The position numbers were made by a program, and so were the translations under genes. Under the pieces are notes generated by a model. That model was not told the DNA's origin. It did not search any database and worked only from the letters and a program-made list of their open reading frames with translations. Shown here one piece after another: positions 24,070 to 32,447 of a DNA stretch of 54,207 bases. The stretch is from an uncultured Muribaculaceae bacterium (GTDB lineage: Bacteria; Bacteroidota; Bacteroidia; Bacteroidales; Muribaculaceae): assembly GCA_910576935.1 (NCBI GenBank), contig CAJTKG010000018.1:1-54207 (forward strand), in the 5' to 3' direction. How positions within the stretch are numbered: position 1 is the first letter of the stretch; every line of letters starts with the position of its first letter.

Positions 24070-25047
24070 TTATATGTGAAGGTCGAAGATACCGAAGACT
24101 TCGGTCGACACTTCGCCGAGTATGCCCGATTTGGCATTGACACCGGTCTGTATTTTTACAAAATCGATAAAAGTCAGAAATGCCGGATTCCCGTCGATGT
24201 CGATGGCATCGCTGATTCTGAATCGGTTGCATTGAGTAAACCGACCGGTCGTGAAATTGTCGGTGCCCGTGTTGTCGGCATAACCCCACCCGAAAGCTGC
24301 ATTGTTCCAGTAGCCCGTAGCTTCGTCGAGGGAATTGCGGGCCCTAAGGCACGTGCCTGAGAGTGTGTAGCTGTCGGCTTTTACCCAGCAGGGGTAGTAG
24401 TACTCTTGTTTGTGGAACGGAGCAAGATAGTCGACAGAGCCTTCGACTCCGCGGTTATCGGTCCAGGCGACATTACAGCCCGGAGCGTCGGGCCTGAAAT
24501 ATGTCACGGCATAGTCGCGTGCGGTCTCCTCGCTCAGGGTATCGCTGCCCTTGAGTTCATACCATATATCGTCAGGCAGGCCGTTGCCGTTGCTGTCCTG
24601 CATGACATAGACTATGCCCGGTTCGTTTGAACCGCCTGCGCCTGTGCCGGCGTTCAGAAAGGCGTTGCCCGCTACGGCGAAGTCATAGTCTCCGCCTGAC
24701 GACACGATGCTGTGGTCGAAGCCGACGACGATATATCCGCCGAAAGCTCCGAGCGATACAAATTGCCCGGCGTCGAGACGCCGGAGAGCGCTGGCCGCAG
24801 CATCGGCGGGATCTGTAACAGGCTCTGACAGCACTTCAGGCGCGAAGTCGTTGATATATTGCCCGGGCGCGGGAGTCCACTCGAAGACATGATTGCAGTA
24901 AGGCGAACTTTGAGACGTCGCAGGTCTGAATACTCCGTTTTCGTTGTCGTCGGGTGGATCGATGATGACATCGTCTTTGTTACATGACGGCAACGCCACG
25001 GCCATGATGGCCGCAAGCGCCGCTGTCATGAAATGCTGCCTTATCAT
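24070..25047 (-). CDS. Surface lipoprotein of a B12-regulated operon
   Basis: A 325-residue lipoprotein: an N-terminal hydrophobic segment ends in ALPSC with the lipid-modified cysteine at C22. The following NKDD resembles the Bacteroidetes lipoprotein export signal (K plus two acidic residues), so surface exposure is likely. The body, with FVSLGAFGGYIVVGFDHSI, SNEPGIVYVMQDSNGNGLPD and DIWYELKGS, resembles proteins labelled only as cell surface protein near cobalamin transporters of Bacteroides. ATGA overlap couples it to the DUF4465 gene, which follows a cobalamin riboswitch. A corrinoid-capture role is inference from that context; no BtuB or BtuG gene is adjacent. Confidence 0.7.
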   Translation of the reverse strand: MIRQHFMTAALAAIMAVALPSCNKDDVIIDPPDDNENGVFRPATSQSSPYCNHVFEWTPAPGQYINDFAPEVLSEPVTDPADAAASALRRLDAGQFVSLGAFGGYIVVGFDHSIVSSGGDYDFAVAGNAFLNAGTGAGGSNEPGIVYVMQDSNGNGLPDDIWYELKGSDTLSEETARDYAVTYFRPDAPGCNVAWTDNRGVEGSVDYLAPFHKQEYYYPCWVKADSYTLSGTCLRARNSLDEATGYWNNAAFGWGYADNTGTDNFTTGRFTQCNRFRISDAIDIDGNPAFLTFIDFVKIQTGVNAKSGILGEVSTEVFGIFDLHI

Positions 25048-26048
25048 TTCGCGATCTTGATGATTGAGTTGCCGGCTCTGACTATATAGACGCCTGCATC
25101 GAGATGCGAGATGCAGAACTCGGCTTTATCTGATGTCATCACCTTATTGCCGGTCGCATCGTAGACGACGGCAAAATCGTTACCGGTGAGAATTACTGTC
25201 TTTGTATCACGGTTGTATGCTATGCTATTTTCGTTGGCCGTGACGGTGCTGACAGATGCGCCTTCGACAGTCTCGACCATGAGTTTGTCGAGGCAGAAAT
25301 AGCCGGGTGTGTTCATGCCGTATGCGCCGCTGTCGGTGCTTGTGAGAGTGAAATATAGTTCGTTGACCGTGCCGAGCGCGCTGAGGTCGACATAGCGCCA
25401 GCCGCGGGTGATTGACAGACAGCCGTTGGTATATTCCGCCAGAGTGACATCGACGGTTTTCTCACCGCCATCAGGACTTACACCGTGAATTGTCAGTGTG
25501 AATTTGTCGCCGTTTGTGAATTCGCGGGCATATGCGTCGCCTTCCTCGATGCTGTAGTATGCATAACTGTTTAGGTTGACATAGACGCCGACTGCCTTGT
25601 AGCTCTTGCTGTCGGTGAAGGTCATATCAACGGGCCGGGCGGCCATATAGGCGTTATAGTATGCGACAATATAAGGCACTTCTGCCGAGATGACGGGTGC
25701 GCCGTGTTCATCGGTCTTCACGGTTTTGTCTTCGTTGAGCACTATGCCGCCTTTGGCCATGTTGCTGAACTGATATGTCAAAGTGTCGTCCTTGCGGCTG
25801 TTGTCGGCGCTGTTTGACACGGTGAAGCCCCACCATGTTTTATAGCTGCCCATTGACGAATGTACAAACGAGAAACATTGGCTGTCGATTGTCTCGGCGT
25901 CGTCGTCAAAAGTGCCGGTCCACGAGCCGTTGCCGCTCTCAAAGTTTAGCTCGGTCGAGGCTTTGGTCAGATCAAGGGTTATAACTTCAGCCTTGGCTGA
26001 TGATGCCGCCAAAAGGGCGGCTGCAAATGTGATAAAAACTCGGTTCAT
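25044..26048 (-). CDS. DUF4465 protein with type IX (Por) sorting tail, B12-regulated
   Basis: A 334-residue exported protein. A signal peptide (MNRVFITFAAALLAASSAKA) is followed by a DUF4465-type beta-rich domain to about residue 255 (WWGFTVSNSAD, YVNLNSYAYYSI, WRYVDLSALG, MNTPGYFCLDKL). The last 65 residues (FAVVYDATGNKV through GVYIVRAGNSIIKIAK) form a typical C-terminal sorting domain used by the type IX secretion system. It is the first gene after the cobalamin riboswitch and is coupled to the lipoprotein gene by ATGA. DUF4465 genes often accompany B12 uptake genes in Bacteroidetes; the biochemical role is unknown to me. Confidence 0.75.
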   Translation of the reverse strand: MNRVFITFAAALLAASSAKAEVITLDLTKASTELNFESGNGSWTGTFDDDAETIDSQCFSFVHSSMGSYKTWWGFTVSNSADNSRKDDTLTYQFSNMAKGGIVLNEDKTVKTDEHGAPVISAEVPYIVAYYNAYMAARPVDMTFTDSKSYKAVGVYVNLNSYAYYSIEEGDAYAREFTNGDKFTLTIHGVSPDGGEKTVDVTLAEYTNGCLSITRGWRYVDLSALGTVNELYFTLTSTDSGAYGMNTPGYFCLDKLMVETVEGASVSTVTANENSIAYNRDTKTVILTGNDFAVVYDATGNKVMTSDKAEFCISHLDAGVYIVRAGNSIIKIAK

Positions 26049-26065
26049 CGATTTATGAAAGTTAG

Positions 26066-26114
26066 TTAAAAATGAAAAGTCCCGTTCACATCACAAATGC
26101 GACGTGCAACGGGA
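26066..26114 (-). terminator. Hairpin plus U-rich tract in the riboswitch leader
   Basis: On the minus strand TCCCGTT (26114-26108) pairs with AACGGGA (26086-26080), with further pairs inside, followed by CTTTTCATTTTT. It lies between the cobalamin aptamer and the start codon at 26048, the position of a riboswitch-controlled terminator. The U-tract is interrupted, so control of translation remains possible. Confidence 0.5.
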
Positions 26115-26204
26115 ATGACATAGCCTTGACGGCCGAAAAATCGATGATTTATGTTTGTAAGTCGGTAGCGACGAGCCTATATTCCCGCAGGCAGTGCAGA
26201 TGTG

Positions 26205-26400
26205 ATTAACGCTATGGCAGGTCTTCTGACTCGTCCCGGTCTTGCCGCGCCTTCTCGGAGCCGGAAGCTCCAATGACTATAGTGTGGCAGACTTTTGTGT
26301 GGGACATACAGCAGCGGGTACTGTCCGGGATTCTCACCCGGTTCCCTTGCACTCCTGCGTTGTGACATCGTCGATGCACCGTCGCGCGGCTCACTCTTGA
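26205..26400 (-). promoter_or_regulatory. Cobalamin (adenosylcobalamin-type) riboswitch
   Basis: The minus strand carries the conserved cobalamin aptamer blocks in order: GGTGCATCG (26380-26372), the core AAGGGAACCGGGTGAGAATC (around 26355-26330), GGACAGTACCCGC, and the B12 box GTCAGAAGACCTGCC (26230-26216). It heads the leader of the DUF4465 and lipoprotein operon. In Bacteroidetes such elements lower expression of corrinoid-uptake genes when B12 is abundant. Confidence 0.95.
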
Positions 26401-26424
26401 GCGCCGGAGTTACCATTGCGTCGA

Positions 26425-26455
26425 CAAAGGTATACAATTATTTTTATCGAGACAA
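26425..26455 (-). promoter_or_regulatory. Promoter of the B12 riboswitch operon
   Basis: TACCTTTG (26432-26425, minus strand) fits TAnnTTTG. A TTG at 26455-26453 lies 20 nt upstream. Transcription would start near 26418, just before the aptamer. Confidence 0.6.
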
Positions 26456-26484
26456 TAGCCAATCTCCGTTTTTTCGTGCGATGA

Positions 26485-26520
26485 TATAAGAAACCGGCGA
26501 CACTGCGTGAGTGCCGCCGG
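26485..26520 (-). terminator. Terminator of the susC-susD operon
   Basis: On the minus strand CCGGCG (26520-26515) and CACT (26513-26510) pair with AGTG (26504-26501) and CGCCGG (26499-26494). TTTCTTAT follows. It lies 25 bp after the susD-like stop codon. Confidence 0.75.
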
Positions 26521-26544
26521 CTTACATTATGAATATGGAACTGA

Positions 26545-28293
26545 TTATTTCGCGTCTTTGAGTGTGCCGATCTCGTAGCCGGGTTCACCCTGTGCGGGGC
26601 GGTAGTGTTCCCACTTCACGACCTTGGTGCGCTTGCTGTCCCACCACATACGTTTTGTCGATACGTCAGGACCGAAGTCATTGAGACATTTCTTGTAGTT
26701 CGCTTCGTTGTGAAGCTGCTCGTACGAGGGGTAGGTGATGCGGCGGCAAGAGCCGAGGTAGTCGTGGCCGCCGACTTCGATGACGAAGTTTTCGGTCGGC
26801 ATCTTGAACGGGTCGAGAGCGGGCATGCCCAGACGGCGGTAGTCGGCCCAGGCCTCGAAACCTCCGTCGGGGAAGTTAGAGATATATTTCTGGGTGATGA
26901 TCTTGGCGAGCTTCGAGTTGCAGTCGTCTGTAACTTCGCCGCTGGCGTCGTCAAACTTGACGCTTGTGCCATAGCCGTTCTTCATAGTCGACCGGAGATA
27001 GGCTTCGATGTCGGCGGATTTGATGAGGTTGCCGTACTCGGCCATCGAGCGGCGGATGCCGGCTTCGTAGAACGATTCGGCCGTGCCGCCCATGTTCCAG
27101 CCGCGCAGAGCACCCTCGGCACGCAGGAAGTCTACCTCTGAAGCATACATCAGGCGGGCCCAGCGGTCTTTACATATCACGGGGGGGGTGTTTTCGGGCG
27201 GCTCGGGATTGAGGCTGACGAAGAATACACCTACACGTGAGTTGTTTTTGTGGGCGTTGTCGTCTTCGGCGGCGATGGCGGGAGTGTAACCGGCCTCGAC
27301 GCCTTTCCAACGGCCGCGGTATTTGCGCGAGGCGAGTGTGCCGGTGCTGGTGACATTATACATTATGAGCGCGCGCGGATCGGCATATTCAGGTACCTGT
27401 CCCGATTTGTAGTATTTCTTCATTTCTACCGGTACGCCGCCGAGGTTGGTCAGCACACGCTGCATAGAGACACTCATGGTCAGACGTGACTCCCAGTAGT
27501 GGGCATAGAAATAATGAGGATTGATGGTGTTCTGATAATAGTTCTCGGCACGCCAGATGACGACATTGTCGGTGATCAGACCGCCGTCGGCGGCTACAGC
27601 CGCTTCGGCCTCGGCCTTGGCTTTGTCGGGCTCGACCTCGGTCATGCGCATGGCGATACGCAGGCGCAGGCTGTTGGCGAATGCTTTCCATTTGGGCATG
27701 TCACCCTGGAAGATAAGGTCGCCGATACCTACCTTGCCGCCATTTGACGAGATCTCGGCCGATGCCTCGGTGAGCTCTTTGAGCAGGTCATAATAGATGT
27801 CTTTCTGTGCGTCATAGCCGGCGGGTATACCCGAGCCGTCACAGGCTTTGAAGTAGGGCAGGTCGCCGAAGAGGTCGGTGGCGCGCAGGAAGCACCATGC
27901 TTTCCAGATGCGGGCAATCGATTTTAGGTTGGTCATGTCTTCTTTGCCATCGCAGCGGCGGATCACCTCGTTGAGGTTGGCGATCCATGTCCAGTGCTGA
28001 AGCCAGAACTCTTCATTCCACTTGTCGTTGGGCTCGCATACATTCGACTCGTATTTATCGTTTGAGAAATATTGGGCAAATGTGTCGGCATAGAGATTCT
28101 GCTGGCGCTGCCACTGGTCGACGTTGAGTGTGCTCGGGAGCATCACGAACGAAAGCAGATTGATGGCTGCGACTTTTTCGGGGGTCACCGTGTTGGGATC
28201 GGTGTTGACTTTGTCGAAGCTTTCGCATGATGTGTTTGCAAAAGCCATTGCGCCGGCCAGACCCCAGATTATTGTTTTATTTAGTCTTTTCAT
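26545..28293 (-). CDS. SusD/RagB-family outer-membrane lipoprotein (SusD-like 2)
   Basis: A 582-residue lipoprotein. The signal sequence MKRLNKTIIWGLAGAMAFAN ends at C-E-S-F, giving a lipidated cysteine near residue 23. NTDPNTVTPEKVA, FADTFAQYFSNDKYE-like helices and the C-terminal GGFEAWADYRRLGMPAL are characteristic of the SusD-like group. SusD proteins form a lid over their SusC partner and bind the nutrient, usually a glycan or peptide. I chose ATG 28293 because the longer frame lies upstream of the signal peptide. An 8-base G/C homopolymer falls inside the gene at 27181. No glycoside hydrolase or sensor gene is adjacent, so the substrate is unknown. Confidence 0.88.
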   Translation of the reverse strand: MKRLNKTIIWGLAGAMAFANTSCESFDKVNTDPNTVTPEKVAAINLLSFVMLPSTLNVDQWQRQQNLYADTFAQYFSNDKYESNVCEPNDKWNEEFWLQHWTWIANLNEVIRRCDGKEDMTNLKSIARIWKAWCFLRATDLFGDLPYFKACDGSGIPAGYDAQKDIYYDLLKELTEASAEISSNGGKVGIGDLIFQGDMPKWKAFANSLRLRIAMRMTEVEPDKAKAEAEAAVAADGGLITDNVVIWRAENYYQNTINPHYFYAHYWESRLTMSVSMQRVLTNLGGVPVEMKKYYKSGQVPEYADPRALIMYNVTSTGTLASRKYRGRWKGVEAGYTPAIAAEDDNAHKNNSRVGVFFVSLNPEPPENTPPVICKDRWARLMYASEVDFLRAEGALRGWNMGGTAESFYEAGIRRSMAEYGNLIKSADIEAYLRSTMKNGYGTSVKFDDASGEVTDDCNSKLAKIITQKYISNFPDGGFEAWADYRRLGMPALDPFKMPTENFVIEVGGHDYLGSCRRITYPSYEQLHNEANYKKCLNDFGPDVSTKRMWWDSKRTKVVKWEHYRPAQGEPGYEIGTLKDAK

Positions 28294-28321
28294 TAGTTTA
28301 TGTAAAGAGAGATTTATCAGA

Positions 28322-31300
28322 TTAGAATGAAACATTGAGGTTCAGACCGAACGAACGCATTGACGGGAATGACGAGTACTCGACACCGCCGGCGTTGTTT
28401 GTCGATACAACCGATTCGGGATCATAGCCGCCTTTGACCTTGTTGTAGATCATCCAGAGGTTACGGGCGACGAAGCTGACTTTAAGGCCGGTGAACGGCG
28501 TTTTGTCGAGAACTTTCTTGGGCAGGATGTAGCCGAAGGTGAGCTCGCGGAGACGCAGGTTGGTACCATCGTAGGTAAATTCTTCAGTGGCTTTTTCGAC
28601 GCGCGACCAGTATTCCTGAGGGTTGGCATATGTCGTGTTGGCGCTGTAGATGGGGTTGCCGTCAGCTGTGGTGCCGGTTTGTACTACGCCGTCTACGAGG
28701 ATACCGCCCGTGCCGTTATACCATTCTTCACGTCCGGCGAGAGTCATCTCGGTCGTACCGGCTGCGCCACCCACGGCGAGCGAGCGCATATAGATGTCGC
28801 CACCGACGCGGAGGTCAAGAAGGAAGCTGAGGGTGAAGTCTTTATAGCGGAATTGGTTGTTCATGCTGCCGGTCCAGTCGGGAAGGTAGTTGCCGACCGC
28901 GTTCTCGGTGTCGATGTTGGCCTCGAGCAGCGGCAGACCGTTGGCATCGACAATCTTCTTGCCGGTCTGGGGATCGCGCTGGTAGCGGTAGCCGACGATG
29001 TCGCCGTATGTGCCGCCGGCACGTGAGATCACGCGGACAAAGCCTGCCGAACCGTGGCTGTAGTATTTGATTTCGGGATGGAGTTCGATGATCTTGTTGC
29101 GGTTGCGCGAATAGTTTACAGTCGTTGTCCACTGGAAGTCTTTGGTGTCGATCGGAGTGGCGTTGAGCACGACCTCTATACCGGCGTTCTGGATGTTGCC
29201 GGCGTTGATTTTGCGAGAACTGTAGCCCGACGTCTTGCCGATAGGGAGGGTAAGAATCTGGTTGGTGGCGTTCTTCTTATACCATGTGAAGTCGAGACCC
29301 AGACGGTTGTTGAGGAAACGGACATCAAAGCCGGCTTCCCACGATTTGATGATCTCGGGCTTGAGGTCGAAGAGCGGCAGGACTTCCGATACCTGTGACT
29401 GCTTGATGTCGGCGGTGAGGTTCTTTACAACATAGTTGTTGACGAGCTGGTAGGGCGATGTGTCATTACCGACCTCGGCATAAGAGGCGCGGAGTTTGGC
29501 AAACGACAGCCAGCGAGGAACGGTGACACCGTATGAACCGATGAGATCCGAGACTACAAGGCCGAGACCTACAGACGGATAGAAGAACGAGCGGCGATTC
29601 TTAGGCAGTGTCGACGACCAGTCGTTACGGCCGGTTACATCGAGGAAAGCCCATCCGCCGTAGCTCAACTGAGCCAGACCATAGAGCGAGTTTACCGATT
29701 TATTTTCTTCGTCGTTGCTGGCGGTGATGTTCATACCGTTGCTGATAGTGAAGAAGTCGGGTATCTCGAGTCCGCCCGATCTCTGCGACATAGAGTCACT
29801 GTGGCGGTGCATCATATTGCCGCCGAAACTTAAACTGCCCGAGAATTGAGAGCCCCACCAGTTGTCTTTGTTTGCCATGATGAGGAAGTCGGTGTTGCGT
29901 TCACGGAAGTATGAGTAGCTCAGAGCATAGTGACCGTTACCGACATGGTTGCCGTAGCTTGTGCCGACAGGATAGGCCGCCTTGACCTTGTTGTCGCTAT
30001 GATTCCAGTAGAAGTCTTCGCCGTGGCGCAACTTCAGCGACAGCCAGTCGGTGATCTGATAATTCAGCGCGAGGAAGCCTACGAAGCGGTCGCGTGTGCT
30101 TTCGCTTTTGTTGATCTCGGCTGCGTAAGGATTGAGCAGATAATAGGGATCGTTGGTCCAGCGGAGCACGTTGCCGTCCTCGTCATAGATCTGCGACATA
30201 TCAGAGTAATGGATGCTTCGCGGCATCATAAGATAGTTGCGCATCACCGACGCGGGATCACCGCCTGTCGAGGGATTATTCCAGCGTGTTCGCTTGATAT
30301 AGTTTACTTTTGCGTCGAATGAGAGACGTTTGGTGAGGTTTATCGTGCCGCGCAGGTTGATATTATATTTGTCCTGATAGTTCGAGGGCACGACTCCGTC
30401 GATACGCTGATATGAGAGAGTGGCGCGGAATGAGCCCTGATCGGCGTTGAAACCGGCCTCAAGGGTGTTGGTCGTTGTGACACCCGTCTGGAGATAATCC
30501 ATGACATTATTGTCATATGGGAGGAATTCACGCTCCAGACCTGTCCAGTCGGTGATCAGTTGGCCTTCCATCTTCGGGCCCCAGCTGAGGCTGTTGTCAC
30601 CGGTGAAGACTCCGTTTGAGCCTTGACCGTAGATGTTCTGCATCTTGGGTTGGGTCAGCGGACGCTCGATCATGACATTGGAGTTCCATGTCACTCCGAG
30701 ACCTTTGCGGTCACCGCCTTTCTTTGTGGTGATCATAAGGACACCGTTACCGGCGCGTGTACCGTAGAGAGCAGCTGCCGCCGCACCTTTGAGCACCGAG
30801 ATATTCTCGATATCGTCGGGGTTGATGTCGGCCAGGCCGTTGCCTGAGTCACCGCTGTTTTCATTGACTTTGAGGCCACCGCCGCCGTTGGAGTTGCTCA
30901 TAGGCACACCGTCGACGACGATCAGAGGCTGGTTGCTGCCTGTAAGCGAGTTGTTGCCTCGGATAGTGATACGGCTCGAACCCATCGAACCGTTACCTGA
31001 CGAGCTTACCTGCAGACCGGCGATACGGCCGCTGAGGCTGTTGATGACGTTGTTTTCACGTGCTTCGGTAATCGCGTTGCCTTTGAGATCCTGGACCGAG
31101 TAGCCCAGTGCCTTGGTCTGGCGTTTGATGCCGAGAGCGGTTACAACGACCTCCTCAAGCGCCTCTGAAGCCGGTTCGAGTGTGATTTTGAGGGGAGCGT
31201 CGCCGTGGACGGCGACTTCTTTGTTTTTGTAACCTACATAAGAAATCACAAGCACGACGTTAGGTTTGGTGGTGCGAATGGCAAAATTTCCGTCAATGTC

Positions 31301-31525
31301 GGTAGCCGCACCTCCTTCTCCGCCTTTGATGGTTACGGATGCACCTATGGCAGGCTCATCGTTTTCATCGTAAACGGTGCCCTTGACGACCCTGGCTGTT
31401 TGGTTTGACTGTTGGGGCTCAGGCATCGTAGCGGCATAAGCGGTCGCTATGCCTCCTGCCAACATGAGACCCATTGCCATGGCAAGCCTGGGCAATGCGA
31501 ACGATAATGAATGTCGTTTTTTCAT
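28322..31525 (-). CDS. SusC/RagA-family TonB-dependent outer-membrane transporter
   Basis: A 1067-residue transporter. Order: signal peptide (about 1-31), a carboxypeptidase-regulatory-like domain (about 46-120, VVKGTVYDENDEPAIGASVT), the TonB-box region LEEVVVTALGIKRQTKALG, a plug with LSGRIAGLQVSSS and IRGNNSLTGSNQPLIVVDGV, then the 22-strand barrel ending in LNLNVSF. SusC imports a large nutrient through the outer membrane using TonB energy. It is the first gene of a two-gene operon with susD 28 bp downstream. Length is normal for the family. Confidence 0.93.
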   Translation of the reverse strand: MKKRHSLSFALPRLAMAMGLMLAGGIATAYAATMPEPQQSNQTARVVKGTVYDENDEPAIGASVTIKGGEGGAATDIDGNFAIRTTKPNVVLVISYVGYKNKEVAVHGDAPLKITLEPASEALEEVVVTALGIKRQTKALGYSVQDLKGNAITEARENNVINSLSGRIAGLQVSSSGNGSMGSSRITIRGNNSLTGSNQPLIVVDGVPMSNSNGGGGLKVNENSGDSGNGLADINPDDIENISVLKGAAAAALYGTRAGNGVLMITTKKGGDRKGLGVTWNSNVMIERPLTQPKMQNIYGQGSNGVFTGDNSLSWGPKMEGQLITDWTGLEREFLPYDNNVMDYLQTGVTTTNTLEAGFNADQGSFRATLSYQRIDGVVPSNYQDKYNINLRGTINLTKRLSFDAKVNYIKRTRWNNPSTGGDPASVMRNYLMMPRSIHYSDMSQIYDEDGNVLRWTNDPYYLLNPYAAEINKSESTRDRFVGFLALNYQITDWLSLKLRHGEDFYWNHSDNKVKAAYPVGTSYGNHVGNGHYALSYSYFRERNTDFLIMANKDNWWGSQFSGSLSFGGNMMHRHSDSMSQRSGGLEIPDFFTISNGMNITASNDEENKSVNSLYGLAQLSYGGWAFLDVTGRNDWSSTLPKNRRSFFYPSVGLGLVVSDLIGSYGVTVPRWLSFAKLRASYAEVGNDTSPYQLVNNYVVKNLTADIKQSQVSEVLPLFDLKPEIIKSWEAGFDVRFLNNRLGLDFTWYKKNATNQILTLPIGKTSGYSSRKINAGNIQNAGIEVVLNATPIDTKDFQWTTTVNYSRNRNKIIELHPEIKYYSHGSAGFVRVISRAGGTYGDIVGYRYQRDPQTGKKIVDANGLPLLEANIDTENAVGNYLPDWTGSMNNQFRYKDFTLSFLLDLRVGGDIYMRSLAVGGAAGTTEMTLAGREEWYNGTGGILVDGVVQTGTTADGNPIYSANTTYANPQEYWSRVEKATEEFTYDGTNLRLRELTFGYILPKKVLDKTPFTGLKVSFVARNLWMIYNKVKGGYDPESVVSTNNAGGVEYSSFPSMRSFGLNLNVSF

Positions 31526-32014
31526 GTGTTGTTTGGTTGGTTGGATGGTTTATGATAATTGGTTTTGTTGTTGAAAGATAGTTGTATAAGGCTTTACGTA
31601 GAAATATTTGCTTATTGTACGTTTCGTAGATAATTATGGTGTATTGTTTCAGGTTATGAAATAATTGCCAAGCGTTAAGCCGACTTGCGCCGCTGGTTGT
31701 TTTAAAAGCTGTAGCCCCCTCCGGGTATATCGAAAACGCCTGTTTTAGTTTCGCGATGCAAACTTAATTATTTCATATTGAAAAAGAACTGATTTTGCTG
31801 TTAATAATTATTAATAGAACTGCGTTTGAAAATTAAAAGACGTCATAAGCAACAGGCATAATTTGATATGTCATGCAAAAATGGCAGTGAATGAAAGCTT
31901 TGAATGTTTTGAAAAACGCTTTTTTGAAAAAAATTGGGCGACCATGCACAATAATACAAAAACAATGGCTAATTTTACAGTCTCAAAACATTGGCCGTTT
32001 CAATCAGGCGATAT
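31526..32014. other. Upstream region of the SusC/SusD operon
   Basis: About 490 bp without a gene. A minus-strand -7 element TAAGTTTG lies at 31766-31759, with only a T-rich stretch where TTTG would be expected. It would give a leader of about 225 nt before the susC ATG. I see no sigma/anti-sigma gene, terminator or repeat here; the rest is AT-rich and unremarkable. Confidence 0.5.
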
Positions 32015-32102
32015 GGAGTGATGCTCGAGTGGCTGAAGAGGCACGCCTGGAAAGCGTGTAAGCGGCAAAACCGCTTCGGGGGTTCGAATCCCCCTCACTC
32101 CG
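32015..32102 (+). tRNA. tRNA-Ser (GGA)
   Basis: An 88-nt class II tRNA. The acceptor stem GGAGTGA pairs with TCACTCC, the anticodon stem CACGC/GCGTG encloses loop CTGGAAA with anticodon GGA (32049-32051), the long variable arm is GCGGCAAAACCGC, and the T arm is GGGGGTTCGAATCCCCC. The CCA end is not encoded. It lies between the SusC promoter region and the distal end of capsule operon B. Confidence 0.97.
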
Positions 32103-32339
32103 CAAATAATCCGTTGAAAATTACGATTATGTGATTTCAGCGGATTTTCTATTTCGTGGTATTATAAGTGCGACAATTAATTATGCGGCAATCGGGTAGG
32201 GCGCTGTGCATATAACGAAGTCATTGACATTCTGAAGATAATGGTCTGCCAATTGAGCATGTCGCGAGGTATTTTGCACCGATAGCTCTATGTCGTTTTG
32301 TGACTGTCTGACATCTTTATAAATTCGTGAATAATCAAT

Positions 32340-32392
32340 AAAAAAGCCCTTGATCAGACGTTCGGTGCTGATGCCGACCATCGTCAAGGGCT
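32340..32392 (-). terminator. Terminator ending capsule operon B
   Basis: On the minus strand AGCCCTTGA (32392-32384) pairs with TCAAGGGCT (32353-32345), followed by TTTTTT (32345-32340). The 30-nt loop can fold further. It lies 55 bp after the ugd stop codon. Confidence 0.65.
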
Positions 32393-32447
32393 AAATCATG
32401 CGTTGTCGCCAACGCAAAAAACAGTTGTTAAAAACTAAACGTCGTAC

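Noticed and set aside
24070..26048. Naming the B12-regulated proteins btuG or btuH
   Set aside because: Neither shows the beta-propeller of BtuG, and I cannot confirm similarity to BtuH without a search.
32181..32387. Minus-strand ORF of about 66 codons between tRNA-Ser and ugd
   Set aside because: It starts inside the terminator hairpin at 32340-32392, resembles no known protein and has no promoter or ribosome-binding site.
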